From: DAOTTX01 sp034437515
Lineage (GTDB): Bacteria > Chloroflexota > Anaerolineae > Aggregatilineales > Phototrophicaceae
Assembly: GCA_034437515.1 (NCBI GenBank)
Contig: DAOTTX010000176.1
Span: 1-42,630 of the forward strand
Direction of reading: 5' to 3'
DNA length: 42,630 nt
Of the stretch, positions 16,840 to 24,878 are shown in pieces. A model generated the notes under the pieces. The model saw only the letters and a program-made list of their open reading frames with translations. It was not told where the DNA came from and ran no database searches. Position numbers and translations under genes: made by a program. Positions within the stretch are counted from its first letter, which is position 1. Every line of letters starts with the position of its first letter.

Positions 16840-18104
16840 ACTTCCCACGCAGTCGGGTGTTCTGGGCGGTCGGCCTGGGGCACTTCGTCAACGATACGTT
16901 CATGAGTATGGGGCCGGTACTGCTGGCCTTTTTAAGTGTCAGTGTGCTGCCGATGACCAACACACAGATCGGTCTGACGGTCAGCGCGGCACAATTCGCC
17001 GGGGCCATCAGCCAGCCGGGGTTTGGTCTGCTAGCTGATCGCAACGGCGGACGCTGGTTAGGGGCGGGTGGCGTCGCCTGGACGGTCAGCCTGTTCATGC
17101 TGGCGGTGGTCGGTGCGCAAACCGGATATTTCTGGCTGATGTTCATCCCGTTTGTTTCGATGGCACTGGGCAGCGGTGCGTTTCACCCTGCCGGGGCCAT
17201 GCACGCCGCCGATAGCGACCGCGACCGCGCCGCGAGTAACCTTGCTTACTTTTTTCTGATGGGGCAAACCGGTCTCGCGTTGGGGCCGCTGCTCGCCGGG
17301 GTGATCCTCGATGCGTTTAACGGTTCCGGGCAGAGCCTGTATAACGGCGCGTTCATGCCGGTCTATGAGATCCCGTTCGTGTGGTCGGGCAATGCGGTGC
17401 CGGTGGTCTTTGCCGGGATGATGATGTTCCCGGCGGTGGCATTTATGCTTTCCACGCTACCCAACACCCAACGCTACGCCGGGGACGCCGCCGGACGCGC
17501 CGCAAGCAAAGGCGGGTCGCTCAAGCTACCGTTGGGTGCGTTCGCGCTGCTCGGCTTGATGGTCGCGCTGCGCAGCCTCGCACAACCCGGCTCGGTGACG
17601 TTCATCCCGGTGCTGTTTCAGCAAAAGGGCTGGTCGCCCTCGGAGTACGGCGCGATCACCAGTTCGTTCTGGATCGCGTCCGGCATCGCCGGGGTGGTGT
17701 TCGGTAACCTTGCCGACCGCTATGACCGCCGCCTGATCGTCGCGGCGAGCCTTGCGTTAGGTGCGCCGGTGTTCTTCGCGCTGCCGCTGGTGGATGGCCC
17801 GGTTGCTTTTGCCCTGGCGATCACCGCCGGGGGGTTGACGGGCGGTTCCCACAGTATTATCGTCGTGCTGGCGCAAGAACTCATCCCGGCGGCGAAAGGC
17901 TTCGCATCCGGGGCGATCCTCGGCTTCATCTTCGGCACGGGGGCGCTGGGCAGTGTGTTGATCGGCTTCATCTCCGACGTGATCGGACTCGGCCCCACGT
18001 TTCAGATCGTCGCGGCGACCACGTTTATCGCCGGGGCGTTGGCGCTGGCTTTACCAGGACGCCGTGCACCACTGCCCGTCACTGAGCGAGCCACCAGTTC
18101 ATAA
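16836..18104 (+). CDS. MFS transporter, fosmidomycin-resistance (Fsr)-like
   Basis: A 422-residue transporter of the major facilitator superfamily with about twelve membrane helices in two halves. The A-motif region reads PGFGLLADRNGGR, and GSGAFHPAGAMHAAD resembles the G-x-G-x-x-F-H-P segment of Fsr-type proteins. The second half has GVVFGNLADRYDRR. A central loop (about residues 155-180) is longer than usual. Translation probably starts at GTG 16836, overlapping the cyclase stop by 4 bases (GTGA), so it is the third gene of the cyclase operon. Export of a small molecule is inferred; the substrate is unknown. Confidence 0.87.
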   Translation: MNFPRSRVFWAVGLGHFVNDTFMSMGPVLLAFLSVSVLPMTNTQIGLTVSAAQFAGAISQPGFGLLADRNGGRWLGAGGVAWTVSLFMLAVVGAQTGYFWLMFIPFVSMALGSGAFHPAGAMHAADSDRDRAASNLAYFFLMGQTGLALGPLLAGVILDAFNGSGQSLYNGAFMPVYEIPFVWSGNAVPVVFAGMMMFPAVAFMLSTLPNTQRYAGDAAGRAASKGGSLKLPLGAFALLGLMVALRSLAQPGSVTFIPVLFQQKGWSPSEYGAITSSFWIASGIAGVVFGNLADRYDRRLIVAASLALGAPVFFALPLVDGPVAFALAITAGGLTGGSHSIIVVLAQELIPAAKGFASGAILGFIFGTGALGSVLIGFISDVIGLGPTFQIVAATTFIAGALALALPGRRAPLPVTERATSS

Positions 18105-18166
18105 CCACACATCCTCCTTTCACTTCGACGCCACACGCTAATCGAAAAAGAAAGGTTTGTCTTCCC

Positions 18167-18976
18167 ATGTTTGATGCACTACAGGGCTTGAATCCCGTGT
18201 TGCAAGCGTTGATCGCCACCCTATTCACCTGGGGGGTGACCGCGTTGGGCGCGGCTTCGGTCTATGTGATCCGCAATTACAACCAAAAAATCATGGATGC
18301 GCTGCTCGGCTTCGCCGCCGGGGTGATGATCGCCGCGAGTTACTGGTCGCTGCTGGCACCGGGCATCGAACTTGCCGAACAGCAAGGCGTCCCCGGTTGG
18401 ATACCGGCGGCGGTCGGTTTTTTGCTGGGTGCGCTCGCCATGCGCGGCATCGACGCGGTGCTGCCGCACATGCACCTGGGTGCATCACGCGAAGAGGCCG
18501 AAGGCATCCCGACGACATGGCGACGGTCGATCTTGCTGGTGCTGGCGATCACACTACACAACATCCCCGAAGGGCTGGCGATTGGTGTGTCGTTCGGTGC
18601 GGTGGATGAAATCGAAAGCGCGACGTTCGCGGCGGCTTCCGCGCTGGCGTTGGGCATCGGCTTACAGAACTTCCCGGAAGGTATCGCGGTCGCCATGCCG
18701 CTGCGCCGGGAGGAGATGAATCGCAACCGTGCCTTTCTTTATGGGCAGGCATCCGGCGTGGTCGAACCTATCGCCGCTGTATTCGGTGCGTTGGCGGTGT
18801 TGACGTTTCGCCCGATATTGCCCTATGCGCTGAGCTTCGCCGCCGGTGCGATGATCTTCGTGGTGGTTGAGGAACTGATTCCGGAGTCGCACCGTTCCGG
18901 CAACGGCGACATCGCCACGATGGGGACGATTGTCGGCTTTACGGTGATGATGGTGTTAGACGTCGCGCTGGGCTAA
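18167..18976 (+). CDS. ZIP-family metal transporter (ZupT-like)
   Basis: A 269-residue membrane protein with the two metal-pathway motifs of ZIP transporters: HNIPEG (131-136) in helix 4 and NFPEG (168-172) in helix 5, with Asn in place of His in the second as in many bacterial ZupT proteins. About eight helices are visible. The family carries Zn2+ and other divalent metals into the cytoplasm. It follows the MFS gene by 62 bases with a GAAAGG site and may be the last gene of that transcript. Its stop overlaps that of the leftward TPR gene by two or three bases. Confidence 0.92.
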   Translation: MFDALQGLNPVLQALIATLFTWGVTALGAASVYVIRNYNQKIMDALLGFAAGVMIAASYWSLLAPGIELAEQQGVPGWIPAAVGFLLGALAMRGIDAVLPHMHLGASREEAEGIPTTWRRSILLVLAITLHNIPEGLAIGVSFGAVDEIESATFAAASALALGIGLQNFPEGIAVAMPLRREEMNRNRAFLYGQASGVVEPIAAVFGALAVLTFRPILPYALSFAAGAMIFVVVEELIPESHRSGNGDIATMGTIVGFTVMMVLDVALG

Positions 18977-19923
18977 TCGGTGATGCGGTAACGTTCGCAG
19001 TGGTCGATACTCTGGCGCATCACCTCGACCTGTGCGGTTAAACCAAGTGACTCAAAATTACGCCGCGCGGCCTTGAAATATTTGATCGCGTCTTCGTAGT
19101 GTCCGGCACTCGCCAACACGTTGCCGGTACTGCGGAGCAGCTCCGCTTGTGAGGCGGTATCACCAAGCTTTTGTGCGATGCTCAGCGCCCATGCGTATTG
19201 AGTCAGCGCGGCGTTAAAGTGGTCGTTGCGCCCCTGTTGATCCTCAGCTTGGCGTCCGAGTTCGGCGTGCAGGTTGCCGAGGATGCCCAGGCGCAGCGCC
19301 AGTTCGTGCTTTTCTCCGATACGCCGGAAGATCTCGACGGCCTCTTCAAAATGGGGTAACGACGCTTCGTATTGTCCCTGTGAAATATTTGTGTTGCCCA
19401 GGTTGCCCAACCGCGCCGCCAACCCACGCTGATCTTGCAGCTTACGGGCGATTTCCACTGAACGCCGGTGCATCTCGGCGGCTTTCTCGTGCTGTTCGAG
19501 GCCGTCATAAACCAGACCGATGTTACTAAACCAGATGCCGCGACCGCGAATATCACCCGCTTCGTTGGCGATGACCATCGCCCGGTTGAGGTAGTTGAGC
19601 GCCTCCGCAGGCCGCCCGACCTCACGTAAGATATTGCCGATGTTGCCGAGTAAGCCGCTCATGGTAAGGCGGTCGTCTTCGGCCTCCGCGATTTCCAGCG
19701 CGGTCTTGAAATGCTTTAACGCCTGTTCTGGTTGCCCGACGCGATGGTAAATCAGCGCCAGATTGCCCAGATGCCGCCCGGCAGCACCGGCATCACCGAC
19801 TTCACGCGCCAGTTCGACCGTGCGCTCTAAATAACCGATTGCGGCGGGGAAGTCCTCATCACGCAGTGCAAGCCTTACCCGCCGTAGTAAGTCGGTCTGT
19901 TGGCGAAGATGATCGTCACTCAT
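18973..19923 (-). CDS. TPR-repeat protein
   Basis: A 316-residue protein built of about seven tetratricopeptide repeats from residue 20 onward, with regular 40-residue spacing (AIGYLERTVELAREVGD, ALKHFKTALEIAEAEDD, ALNYLNRAMVIANEAGD, AAEMHRRSVEIARKLQD). This is the TPR_12 type. There is no signal peptide or enzymatic domain. It is translated with the gene upstream of it on the same strand: the ATG at 19923 overlaps that gene's TGA by 4 bases. A role as partner or scaffold of the upstream unknown protein is inferred. Confidence 0.88.
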   Translation of the reverse strand: MSDDHLRQQTDLLRRVRLALRDEDFPAAIGYLERTVELAREVGDAGAAGRHLGNLALIYHRVGQPEQALKHFKTALEIAEAEDDRLTMSGLLGNIGNILREVGRPAEALNYLNRAMVIANEAGDIRGRGIWFSNIGLVYDGLEQHEKAAEMHRRSVEIARKLQDQRGLAARLGNLGNTNISQGQYEASLPHFEEAVEIFRRIGEKHELALRLGILGNLHAELGRQAEDQQGRNDHFNAALTQYAWALSIAQKLGDTASQAELLRSTGNVLASAGHYEDAIKYFKAARRNFESLGLTAQVEVMRQSIDHCERYRITD

Positions 19924-20714
19924 GATTGTTTTTTACGGTGTTTCGGCAACCCTGGCACCGGTGGTAGGCGCTCGGTTGTGCCGCCCGATTGGGTGTCGAT
20001 GTTGACCGGGCGCACAAACATCTCATGGGTGGCGGTCGTTTCCTGATCGTCTTCCGGCAAGAATTCAAGCTCGTGTTCGATCTGTTTTTGCTCCGGCACT
20101 TTCGGCTTAGTATTCTTCGCGACTGGCAGCACGTCGAGAATGGGCCGGTCGAAGGTCGTCAGTGAGATGTGATGAACGGTTGATCTCAGCATTTGACGAA
20201 GCAACTTGACGCCATCTCCCAGCAATTGATCGAACGTCGCACGCGGCAGGTCACCCGCTTCGAGTTCCATCAAGACCACGTTCATCAAGCCGTGCATCTC
20301 TAGCTGGCTGGCTGGCCTGTGCTGCCGCACGCTGACGTAAGGGTTGATGAAACCACTCATCACACAGGCGACCGGGGTCGCCTTGCAATGCATGACGATC
20401 ACCGGCGGCATCCGCTGGTCGGCGTAGGTCGCCGTGAAACTCGCCATCGACGGGAACAAGCTCTTTGAGAGCAGTGCATACATCTGCTGGTAACCGCGCA
20501 CCCAATCGGGAATGTGAATATCCGGCAGGTGGGCGATGTCGTCCGGTAGTATCCCGGCGATCACCATCAGGTCATACTTGGCGAGTTCGCGGGCGACATG
20601 CTGCACTTTGCTAATAGAATCACCGGGCAAGGCTGCCCATCCATTCGGGGTTATACTCGGCGCGTGCTCCGTTGTCAATTTTTCTAAAATGCGTCTGATA
20701 CGAGCGGTCATCAT
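19920..20714 (-). CDS. Unknown protein translationally coupled to a TPR protein
   Basis: A 264-residue protein that I do not recognise. It opens with a basic segment (MMTARIRRILEKLT) and is globular to about residue 195, with SISKVQHVARELAKYDLMVIAG, PPVIVMHCKATPVACVMSGF and a C-terminal acidic linker (EFLPEDDQET) ending in a basic Pro-rich tail (GLPKHRKKQS). There is no signal peptide or clear membrane helix. The 4-base overlap with the TPR gene shows co-translation and suggests the two proteins act together. Two ATG codons are adjacent at the start; the ribosome-binding site is poor. Confidence 0.75.
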   Translation of the reverse strand: MMTARIRRILEKLTTEHAPSITPNGWAALPGDSISKVQHVARELAKYDLMVIAGILPDDIAHLPDIHIPDWVRGYQQMYALLSKSLFPSMASFTATYADQRMPPVIVMHCKATPVACVMSGFINPYVSVRQHRPASQLEMHGLMNVVLMELEAGDLPRATFDQLLGDGVKLLRQMLRSTVHHISLTTFDRPILDVLPVAKNTKPKVPEQKQIEHELEFLPEDDQETTATHEMFVRPVNIDTQSGGTTERLPPVPGLPKHRKKQS

Positions 20715-20867
20715 CGGTCTCTAATTCGTTACGTGTCCTTCTCATCATAACGGAAAAAGCCCGGCTCCGGCAAGCGTATCGAGAACCTTTTCAACAGTTT
20801 CTTCGATGGTCAGGTGATTGTGTATTTCCCCGCTGCTACGACCTATGGAAGCCGCTGCGTTTGATTA

Positions 20868-21098
20868 TCATGGTTCTTCAGGATCTTGCGTGGTGAACAT
20901 AAGTTCTTCGGCAGATATGATGTGTCTCGATGGATTTTGACCTATATCTGGCGTCGTTTCTGCACAATCTTGTGGATTTTGGGGAGCTACCACGCGAAAT
21001 CCCAAAGAGCCATTATCATTAATCTTTCGTTTTTGTGCTGTTCGTATCTTCTCATAGAAGACCAGAGCAGTGGTCGGTCGAAGGTCAAGGGGTGCATT
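20868..21098 (-). pseudogene. Remnant of a formylglycine-generating-enzyme (SUMF1)-like gene, C-terminal end
   Basis: In the otherwise gene-free stretch 20715-21234, the reverse strand has a 76-codon open stretch with no start. It contains IRTAQKRKINDNGSLGFRVV, which matches the end of FGE-sulfatase/SUMF1 domains (R-[ST]-A-x-R ... GFRV). Two stops (TGA TAA) close it at 20868, and the same frame continues open to 20745. No upstream RGGSW block is found in the next 130 bases. The gene has lost most of its length, and the base composition is less regular than in neighbouring genes. The assignment rests on one short motif. A TATAAT at 21159-21164 on the + strand could be a -10 box for the next gene. 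Confidence 0.4.
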
Positions 21099-21234
21099 TC
21101 ACTTTAGTGCGGAGATGACATAGAATAGGGTATCGAGCAAAAATGATGCCCTATGCCCTATAATGGTGATGTCCGTTCCTACTACGGCACCGCCCCCAAT
21201 CGTGAACTACTGAATGTGAGTAGAGAGGCTTGCT

Positions 21235-21678
21235 ATGTACACCATCCGTCCCTGGCTTTACACCGCCACTTACGCCACCACGCAGGATAAGTCCCTGCTC
21301 GATGAGGTGGGGATCACCGCGATGTTGCAACTGTACAAACCGGTCGAACAGGTCGGTGTGACGTCGCTGCACCTGAGCATCGAAGACGGACATCACATTG
21401 CAGATCAGGCATTTGACGACGCAATCGCGTTCGTCCGTGCGCAGCACAGCGTCCAGGCGTGTTTGTTGATCGCCTGTGGTGCCGGCATCAGCCGGTCATC
21501 GACGTTTGCGGTGCTGACTCTCAATGTCATTGAAGGACTTACGCTGGAGCAAGCTTTCTGGCAGGTGCGTAAGGCAAACCCTCGTGCCATGCCGGATCAA
21601 ATCCATTGGGAGGCGTTGGCGAAGTACCGCGACGACGATCAATCCTTCTGGGAATTGTGGCGCAGAGCCGAACTTTAA
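21235..21678 (+). CDS. Dual-specificity phosphatase-like protein
   Basis: A 147-residue protein of the DSP/PTP fold. The phosphate-binding loop is CGAGISRSS, with catalytic Cys81 and Arg87 in the C-x5-R spacing. The residue before Cys is Ala rather than the usual His. The likely general acid is Asp51 in LSIEDGHH. The length equals a minimal DSP catalytic domain. It should remove phosphate from protein Ser/Thr/Tyr or from a small phosphorylated substrate. It stands alone between gene remnants; a candidate TATAAT lies at 21159-21164 but without a good -35 box. Confidence 0.8.
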   Translation: MYTIRPWLYTATYATTQDKSLLDEVGITAMLQLYKPVEQVGVTSLHLSIEDGHHIADQAFDDAIAFVRAQHSVQACLLIACGAGISRSSTFAVLTLNVIEGLTLEQAFWQVRKANPRAMPDQIHWEALAKYRDDDQSFWELWRRAEL

Positions 21679-21890
21679 ATCGCCTCTATTGGCTTACTCA
21701 TCACATCGTAGACTCCGTGTGTAACCGTGAAAGACTATAGACGAATTAAAACAGATAGCCTTAATTTTGAATATTCTCACCCCTTCCGAACGCAGCAAGT
21801 GGGAGTGAGGATAAGTCTTCGTGCTACGACCATGTGTTTTCGAATGCACAGACCCATTAGAAATCGTAACGAGTATCAGAGTCTATAGAT

Positions 21891-22394
21891 ATGATGAGTA
21901 AGATGTTTCGTCTGGTTCCTCATGCGACCAAGTCCCTGACGGCGGGGGCGGTTATTTTCATACTGGCACTTATCGGGCATTTTGTCCTCAGCCAGCGTGT
22001 TTACGGTGAGGTATCTTCACGTCAGTTGATCGAAGCGATGGGGCCGGCTTTACGTACTTTGTGCTTCGCTACGATCACCGCCGCCTCGACCATCACGCCG
22101 TTGATGCTCAATCTCGTCGGGCGAGCGTAGCAAGCGGATACCGAATTCAGTGAGGCATTTTACGCGCAGGTCGAACTGCTCGGCATTCTGGGCACGGTTG
22201 CGATTATCTCTGCAACCGTGCTGCTACTTTTGCTCAGCATCCCATTGACTGAGGACATCGGCCTCGGTGTTTGGTTCAACGTGATTTACTTCATCAATGC
22301 GGCTTTGTCCTCGGCGTTGGCGGCTTTGTTGATCGCAATCACGATCATCCTGTATAACACGTTATTCGGCTTGATTATCGCGTTGAAGCCCTAG
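21891..22394 (+). pseudogene. Four-helix membrane protein interrupted by one in-frame TAG
   Basis: The frame opened by ATG 21891 runs 79 codons to TAG at 22128-22130, then continues without another stop to TAG at 22392, giving 166 sense codons in all. Two membrane helices lie before the stop (GAVIFILALIGHFVL; RTLCFATITAAS) and two after it (LLGILGTVAIISATVLLLL; ALLIAITIILYNTLFGLI). The uninterrupted hydrophobic pattern shows that this was one protein. A single change of CAG or another sense codon to TAG, a sequencing error, or amber readthrough could explain it. No start with a ribosome-binding site is seen just after the stop. I do not recognise the family. Confidence 0.65.
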
Positions 22395-22453
22395 TTCGAG
22401 GATTGATTATCCTTCGTATAAAGAATATTTAATCATTTCTTATTCTCGTGTCG

Positions 22454-22483
22454 TTGATGATCGACGCCGATACTGGCTATAAT
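22454..22483 (+). promoter_or_regulatory. Candidate sigma-70 promoter of the sugar ABC operon
   Basis: TTGATG (22454-22459) and a perfect TATAAT (22478-22483) are separated by 18 bases, about 50 bases before the start of the solute-binding protein. Confidence 0.55.
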
Positions 22484-22533
22484 ACGATACAGTTCAAAGT
22501 CAATTGTTCGCTTATTTGGGAGAAAACAGATAC

Positions 22534-23823
22534 ATGCGTAAATTATTTGCACTGGTCGCCGTTCTACTGCTGACCTTCAGCCTGGCAAGTGCCCAGGAAG
22601 ATGATATTGTGATTGACTTCTACTATCCGATTGCCGTTGATGGCCCATTGACCGAGGTCGTTGAAGGCTATGCCGAAGACTTTATGGAACAGAACCCCGG
22701 CATTACGATTAATCCGGTCTACACCGGTAGCTACACCCAGACTCGTGAGGTCATCCAGACCGAAGGCATGGATCCGGTGGTTGATGTCGCGGTGATGCTG
22801 ACCATCGACCTGTTCAGCTTCGTCGAAGAAGGCACCATTGTTCCGCTGGATGATTACGTTACCGAGGAACAAATCGAGGATACGTTTGACGCGCTGCTGC
22901 TGAACTCCCTTGACGAGCAGGGGACGATCTGGAGCATTCCCTTCCAGCGCAGCACACCGGTACTTTACTATAACGTCGCCGTGCTGGAAGAGGCTGGTTA
23001 TGATGCGCCGCCTGCCAGCAACGAAGAATTGCTGGAAATGGCGCAGGCCCTGACGACCGACGACCGCTTCGGCTTGCTGATCCCGGTGCAGGGGAACTTC
23101 CCGATCTGGATGTTTGAGAGCTTCGCCAACGCTTATGGGCAGCCGCTTTCTGACGCGGCGACCCCCGCGCAGGTCTCCTTTGATACGCCAGAGGCGCTGG
23201 CAGCAGTGTCCTTCCTGACGGAACTGGGCAGTGTGCATGGAGTCATGCCGGAGGGCGGCTCCGCCTGGGGGGATACGCCGACGGCTTTCACCTCCGGTAA
23301 CGCCGCGATGATCTATCACACCACCGGCTCGCTGACCAGCATCCTCGAAAATGCGGACTTTGAGGTCGGTGCGGGCTTCCTGCCGAGTGGCCCCGCCGGT
23401 GAGGACGAAACCGGTTATGGTTCCCCAACGGGTGGCGGTAACCTCTATATCTTCGACAACCCCAATGACCCCAAGACCGAAGCAGAACTCGAAGCGGCCT
23501 GGGCCTGGGTCGAGTACCTGAGCAGCCCGGAAATCCAGGCGGATTGGGGTGTACAGAGTGGTTACATCGCTGCTCGTGAAAGCGCCTGGGAGATGGAACC
23601 CCTGACGACGCACGTCGAAGAGTTTCCGCAGTATGCCGTCGCCCGTGACCAGCTTGAAATTGCCGATCGTGAGTTCTCATCCTGGCGTACCATCGATGTG
23701 CAGAACATCATCAACAGCACCCTGAGCGAGATTATCTCCGGTTCGGTGCCGCTGGCAGACGCCGGTGAAACTCTGGCAGACGCCCAGGCGCAGATCGACA
23801 GCCTGCTCGAAGAGTATCGCTAA
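22534..23823 (+). CDS. ABC sugar-type extracellular solute-binding protein (family 1)
   Basis: A 429-residue secreted binding protein. Residues 1-21 form a signal peptide (MRKLFALVAVLLLTFSLASA) with an A-x-A site just before QEDD; no lipobox Cys is present. The mature protein has the family 1 pattern, with IDFYYPIAVDGPLTEVVEGYAEDF at the start and the conserved YNVAVLEEAGYDAPP and WAWVEYLSSPEIQADW regions, like UgpB or maltose-type binding proteins. It captures a sugar or glycerol-phosphate ligand for the two permeases downstream. ATG 22534 is chosen because of the signal peptide and the GGGAG site; an upstream TTG (22504) is less likely. The ligand is unknown. Confidence 0.93.
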   Translation: MRKLFALVAVLLLTFSLASAQEDDIVIDFYYPIAVDGPLTEVVEGYAEDFMEQNPGITINPVYTGSYTQTREVIQTEGMDPVVDVAVMLTIDLFSFVEEGTIVPLDDYVTEEQIEDTFDALLLNSLDEQGTIWSIPFQRSTPVLYYNVAVLEEAGYDAPPASNEELLEMAQALTTDDRFGLLIPVQGNFPIWMFESFANAYGQPLSDAATPAQVSFDTPEALAAVSFLTELGSVHGVMPEGGSAWGDTPTAFTSGNAAMIYHTTGSLTSILENADFEVGAGFLPSGPAGEDETGYGSPTGGGNLYIFDNPNDPKTEAELEAAWAWVEYLSSPEIQADWGVQSGYIAARESAWEMEPLTTHVEEFPQYAVARDQLEIADREFSSWRTIDVQNIINSTLSEIISGSVPLADAGETLADAQAQIDSLLEEYR

Positions 23824-23840
23824 ACTGCACCTTGCAGTTT
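23822..23840 (+). other. Short hairpin overlapping the binding-protein stop codon
   Basis: AAACTGCA (23822-23829) and TGCAGTTT (23833-23840) around a CCT loop; only a weak T-tract follows. Confidence 0.4.
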
Positions 23841-23861
23841 TAACGTAACTTAGCTACTCGG

Positions 23862-23895
23862 GCGGGGACACAAGTTTCGTGTCCCCGCTTTGTGT
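23862..23895 (+). terminator. Strong intercistronic hairpin after the binding-protein gene
   Basis: GCGGGGACAC (23862-23871) pairs perfectly with GTGTCCCCGC (23879-23888) around a 7-base loop, followed by TTTGTGTT. It sits between the binding protein and the first permease. In this type of operon such hairpins cause partial termination or protect the upstream mRNA, so that the binding protein is made in excess. Confidence 0.75.
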
Positions 23896-23921
23896 TATAT
23901 GGATGGAAAGGAGCAACACGC

Positions 23922-24878
23922 ATGGCTCGTCCTGTTATGAAAGCGCGGAACCTCGACCGGCTCGGCGAAACCAACACCTCGCGCAAGTCTTTGCTGGAAT
24001 ACCTGCTGCCGTATTTGTTGATCGCCCCCACGCTGATCCTGGTCACGATGTTTACGCTGTACCCGGCAGTGCAGACCATCGTCAGCAGCCTGTATTCACC
24101 AGGCCGCCTATCGACCGACCCGCAGGAGTTCGTCGGGTTTGAAAACTACTTCGATCTGTTTGACTCGTCACACTTCCTCGGCTCACGCTTTACGCAGATC
24201 TTAGAAAATACACTGATCTTCACGTTTGCGACGGTGTTGATCGCCGTACCGATTGCGTTGTTGATGGCGATTTTGTTGAATCGCTCCATGCGCGGGTTGG
24301 GCTTCTGGCGGTTCAGCATCTTTTACCCGTCGCTGCTGCCGCTGATCGGCGCGGCGAGCTTCTGGGCGTTTCTCTATTCCAACGAGGCCGGGTTAATCAA
24401 CACCGTGCTGCGGGATTTCGACCTGCCGACGGTCAACTGGCTGGGCAACCCTGACCTGGTGTTATGGAGTGTGATCGTCGTCAACATCTGGAAGCAGGTC
24501 GGCTATTACATGATCTTTTATCTGGCGGGGTTGCAGGGCATCCCCGACGACCTCTACGAGGCCGCGGAGATGGACGGCGCGAACATCGTGCAGCAGTTCT
24601 TTTACATCACACTGCCGCTGCTGCGCCGGACGACGTTGTTTGTCTCGACGGTCGCTTTTATCTTCGCCTTCCAGACCGTCGAGCAGTTGCAGGTGCTCAA
24701 CATGGGCCAACCCGCAGACCGGGCGAACCTGGTGCTGTATTTTATCTTCCAGAGCATCGGCTCCCGGCGTAACCTGGGTTACATCAACGCGATGACCATC
24801 ATTCTGGTGGCGATTTTGCTGATCTTTACCATCACCAACTTTTACCTGAGCGAACGCGGAGGCCGCGAAGATGATTAG
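23922..24878 (+). CDS. ABC sugar permease, UgpA/MalF type
   Basis: A 318-residue permease with six membrane helices (for example LLPYLLIAPTLILVTMFTLYP near the N-terminus and MTIILVAILLIFTITNFYL at the end). The cytoplasmic EAA loop is visible as EAAEMDGANIVQQFFYITLPLL. It pairs with the next permease to form the membrane channel. AAAGGAG at 23907-23913 fixes the start at ATG 23922 rather than GTG 23892. It overlaps the next gene by 8 bases. Confidence 0.93.
   Translation: MARPVMKARNLDRLGETNTSRKSLLEYLLPYLLIAPTLILVTMFTLYPAVQTIVSSLYSPGRLSTDPQEFVGFENYFDLFDSSHFLGSRFTQILENTLIFTFATVLIAVPIALLMAILLNRSMRGLGFWRFSIFYPSLLPLIGAASFWAFLYSNEAGLINTVLRDFDLPTVNWLGNPDLVLWSVIVVNIWKQVGYYMIFYLAGLQGIPDDLYEAAEMDGANIVQQFFYITLPLLRRTTLFVSTVAFIFAFQTVEQLQVLNMGQPADRANLVLYFIFQSIGSRRNLGYINAMTIILVAILLIFTITNFYLSERGGREDD

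Noticed and set aside
20886..21107. A 73-residue forward frame in the 520-base gap
   Set aside because: It has no RBS, no start of good quality and no coherent composition; the reverse strand gives a better explanation (FGE remnant).
22564..23613. A 349-residue open frame on the reverse strand
   Set aside because: It lies fully antisense to the solute-binding protein, which has a signal peptide, RBS and family motifs. The reverse frame is an artefact of the codon bias and its translation has no recognisable domain.
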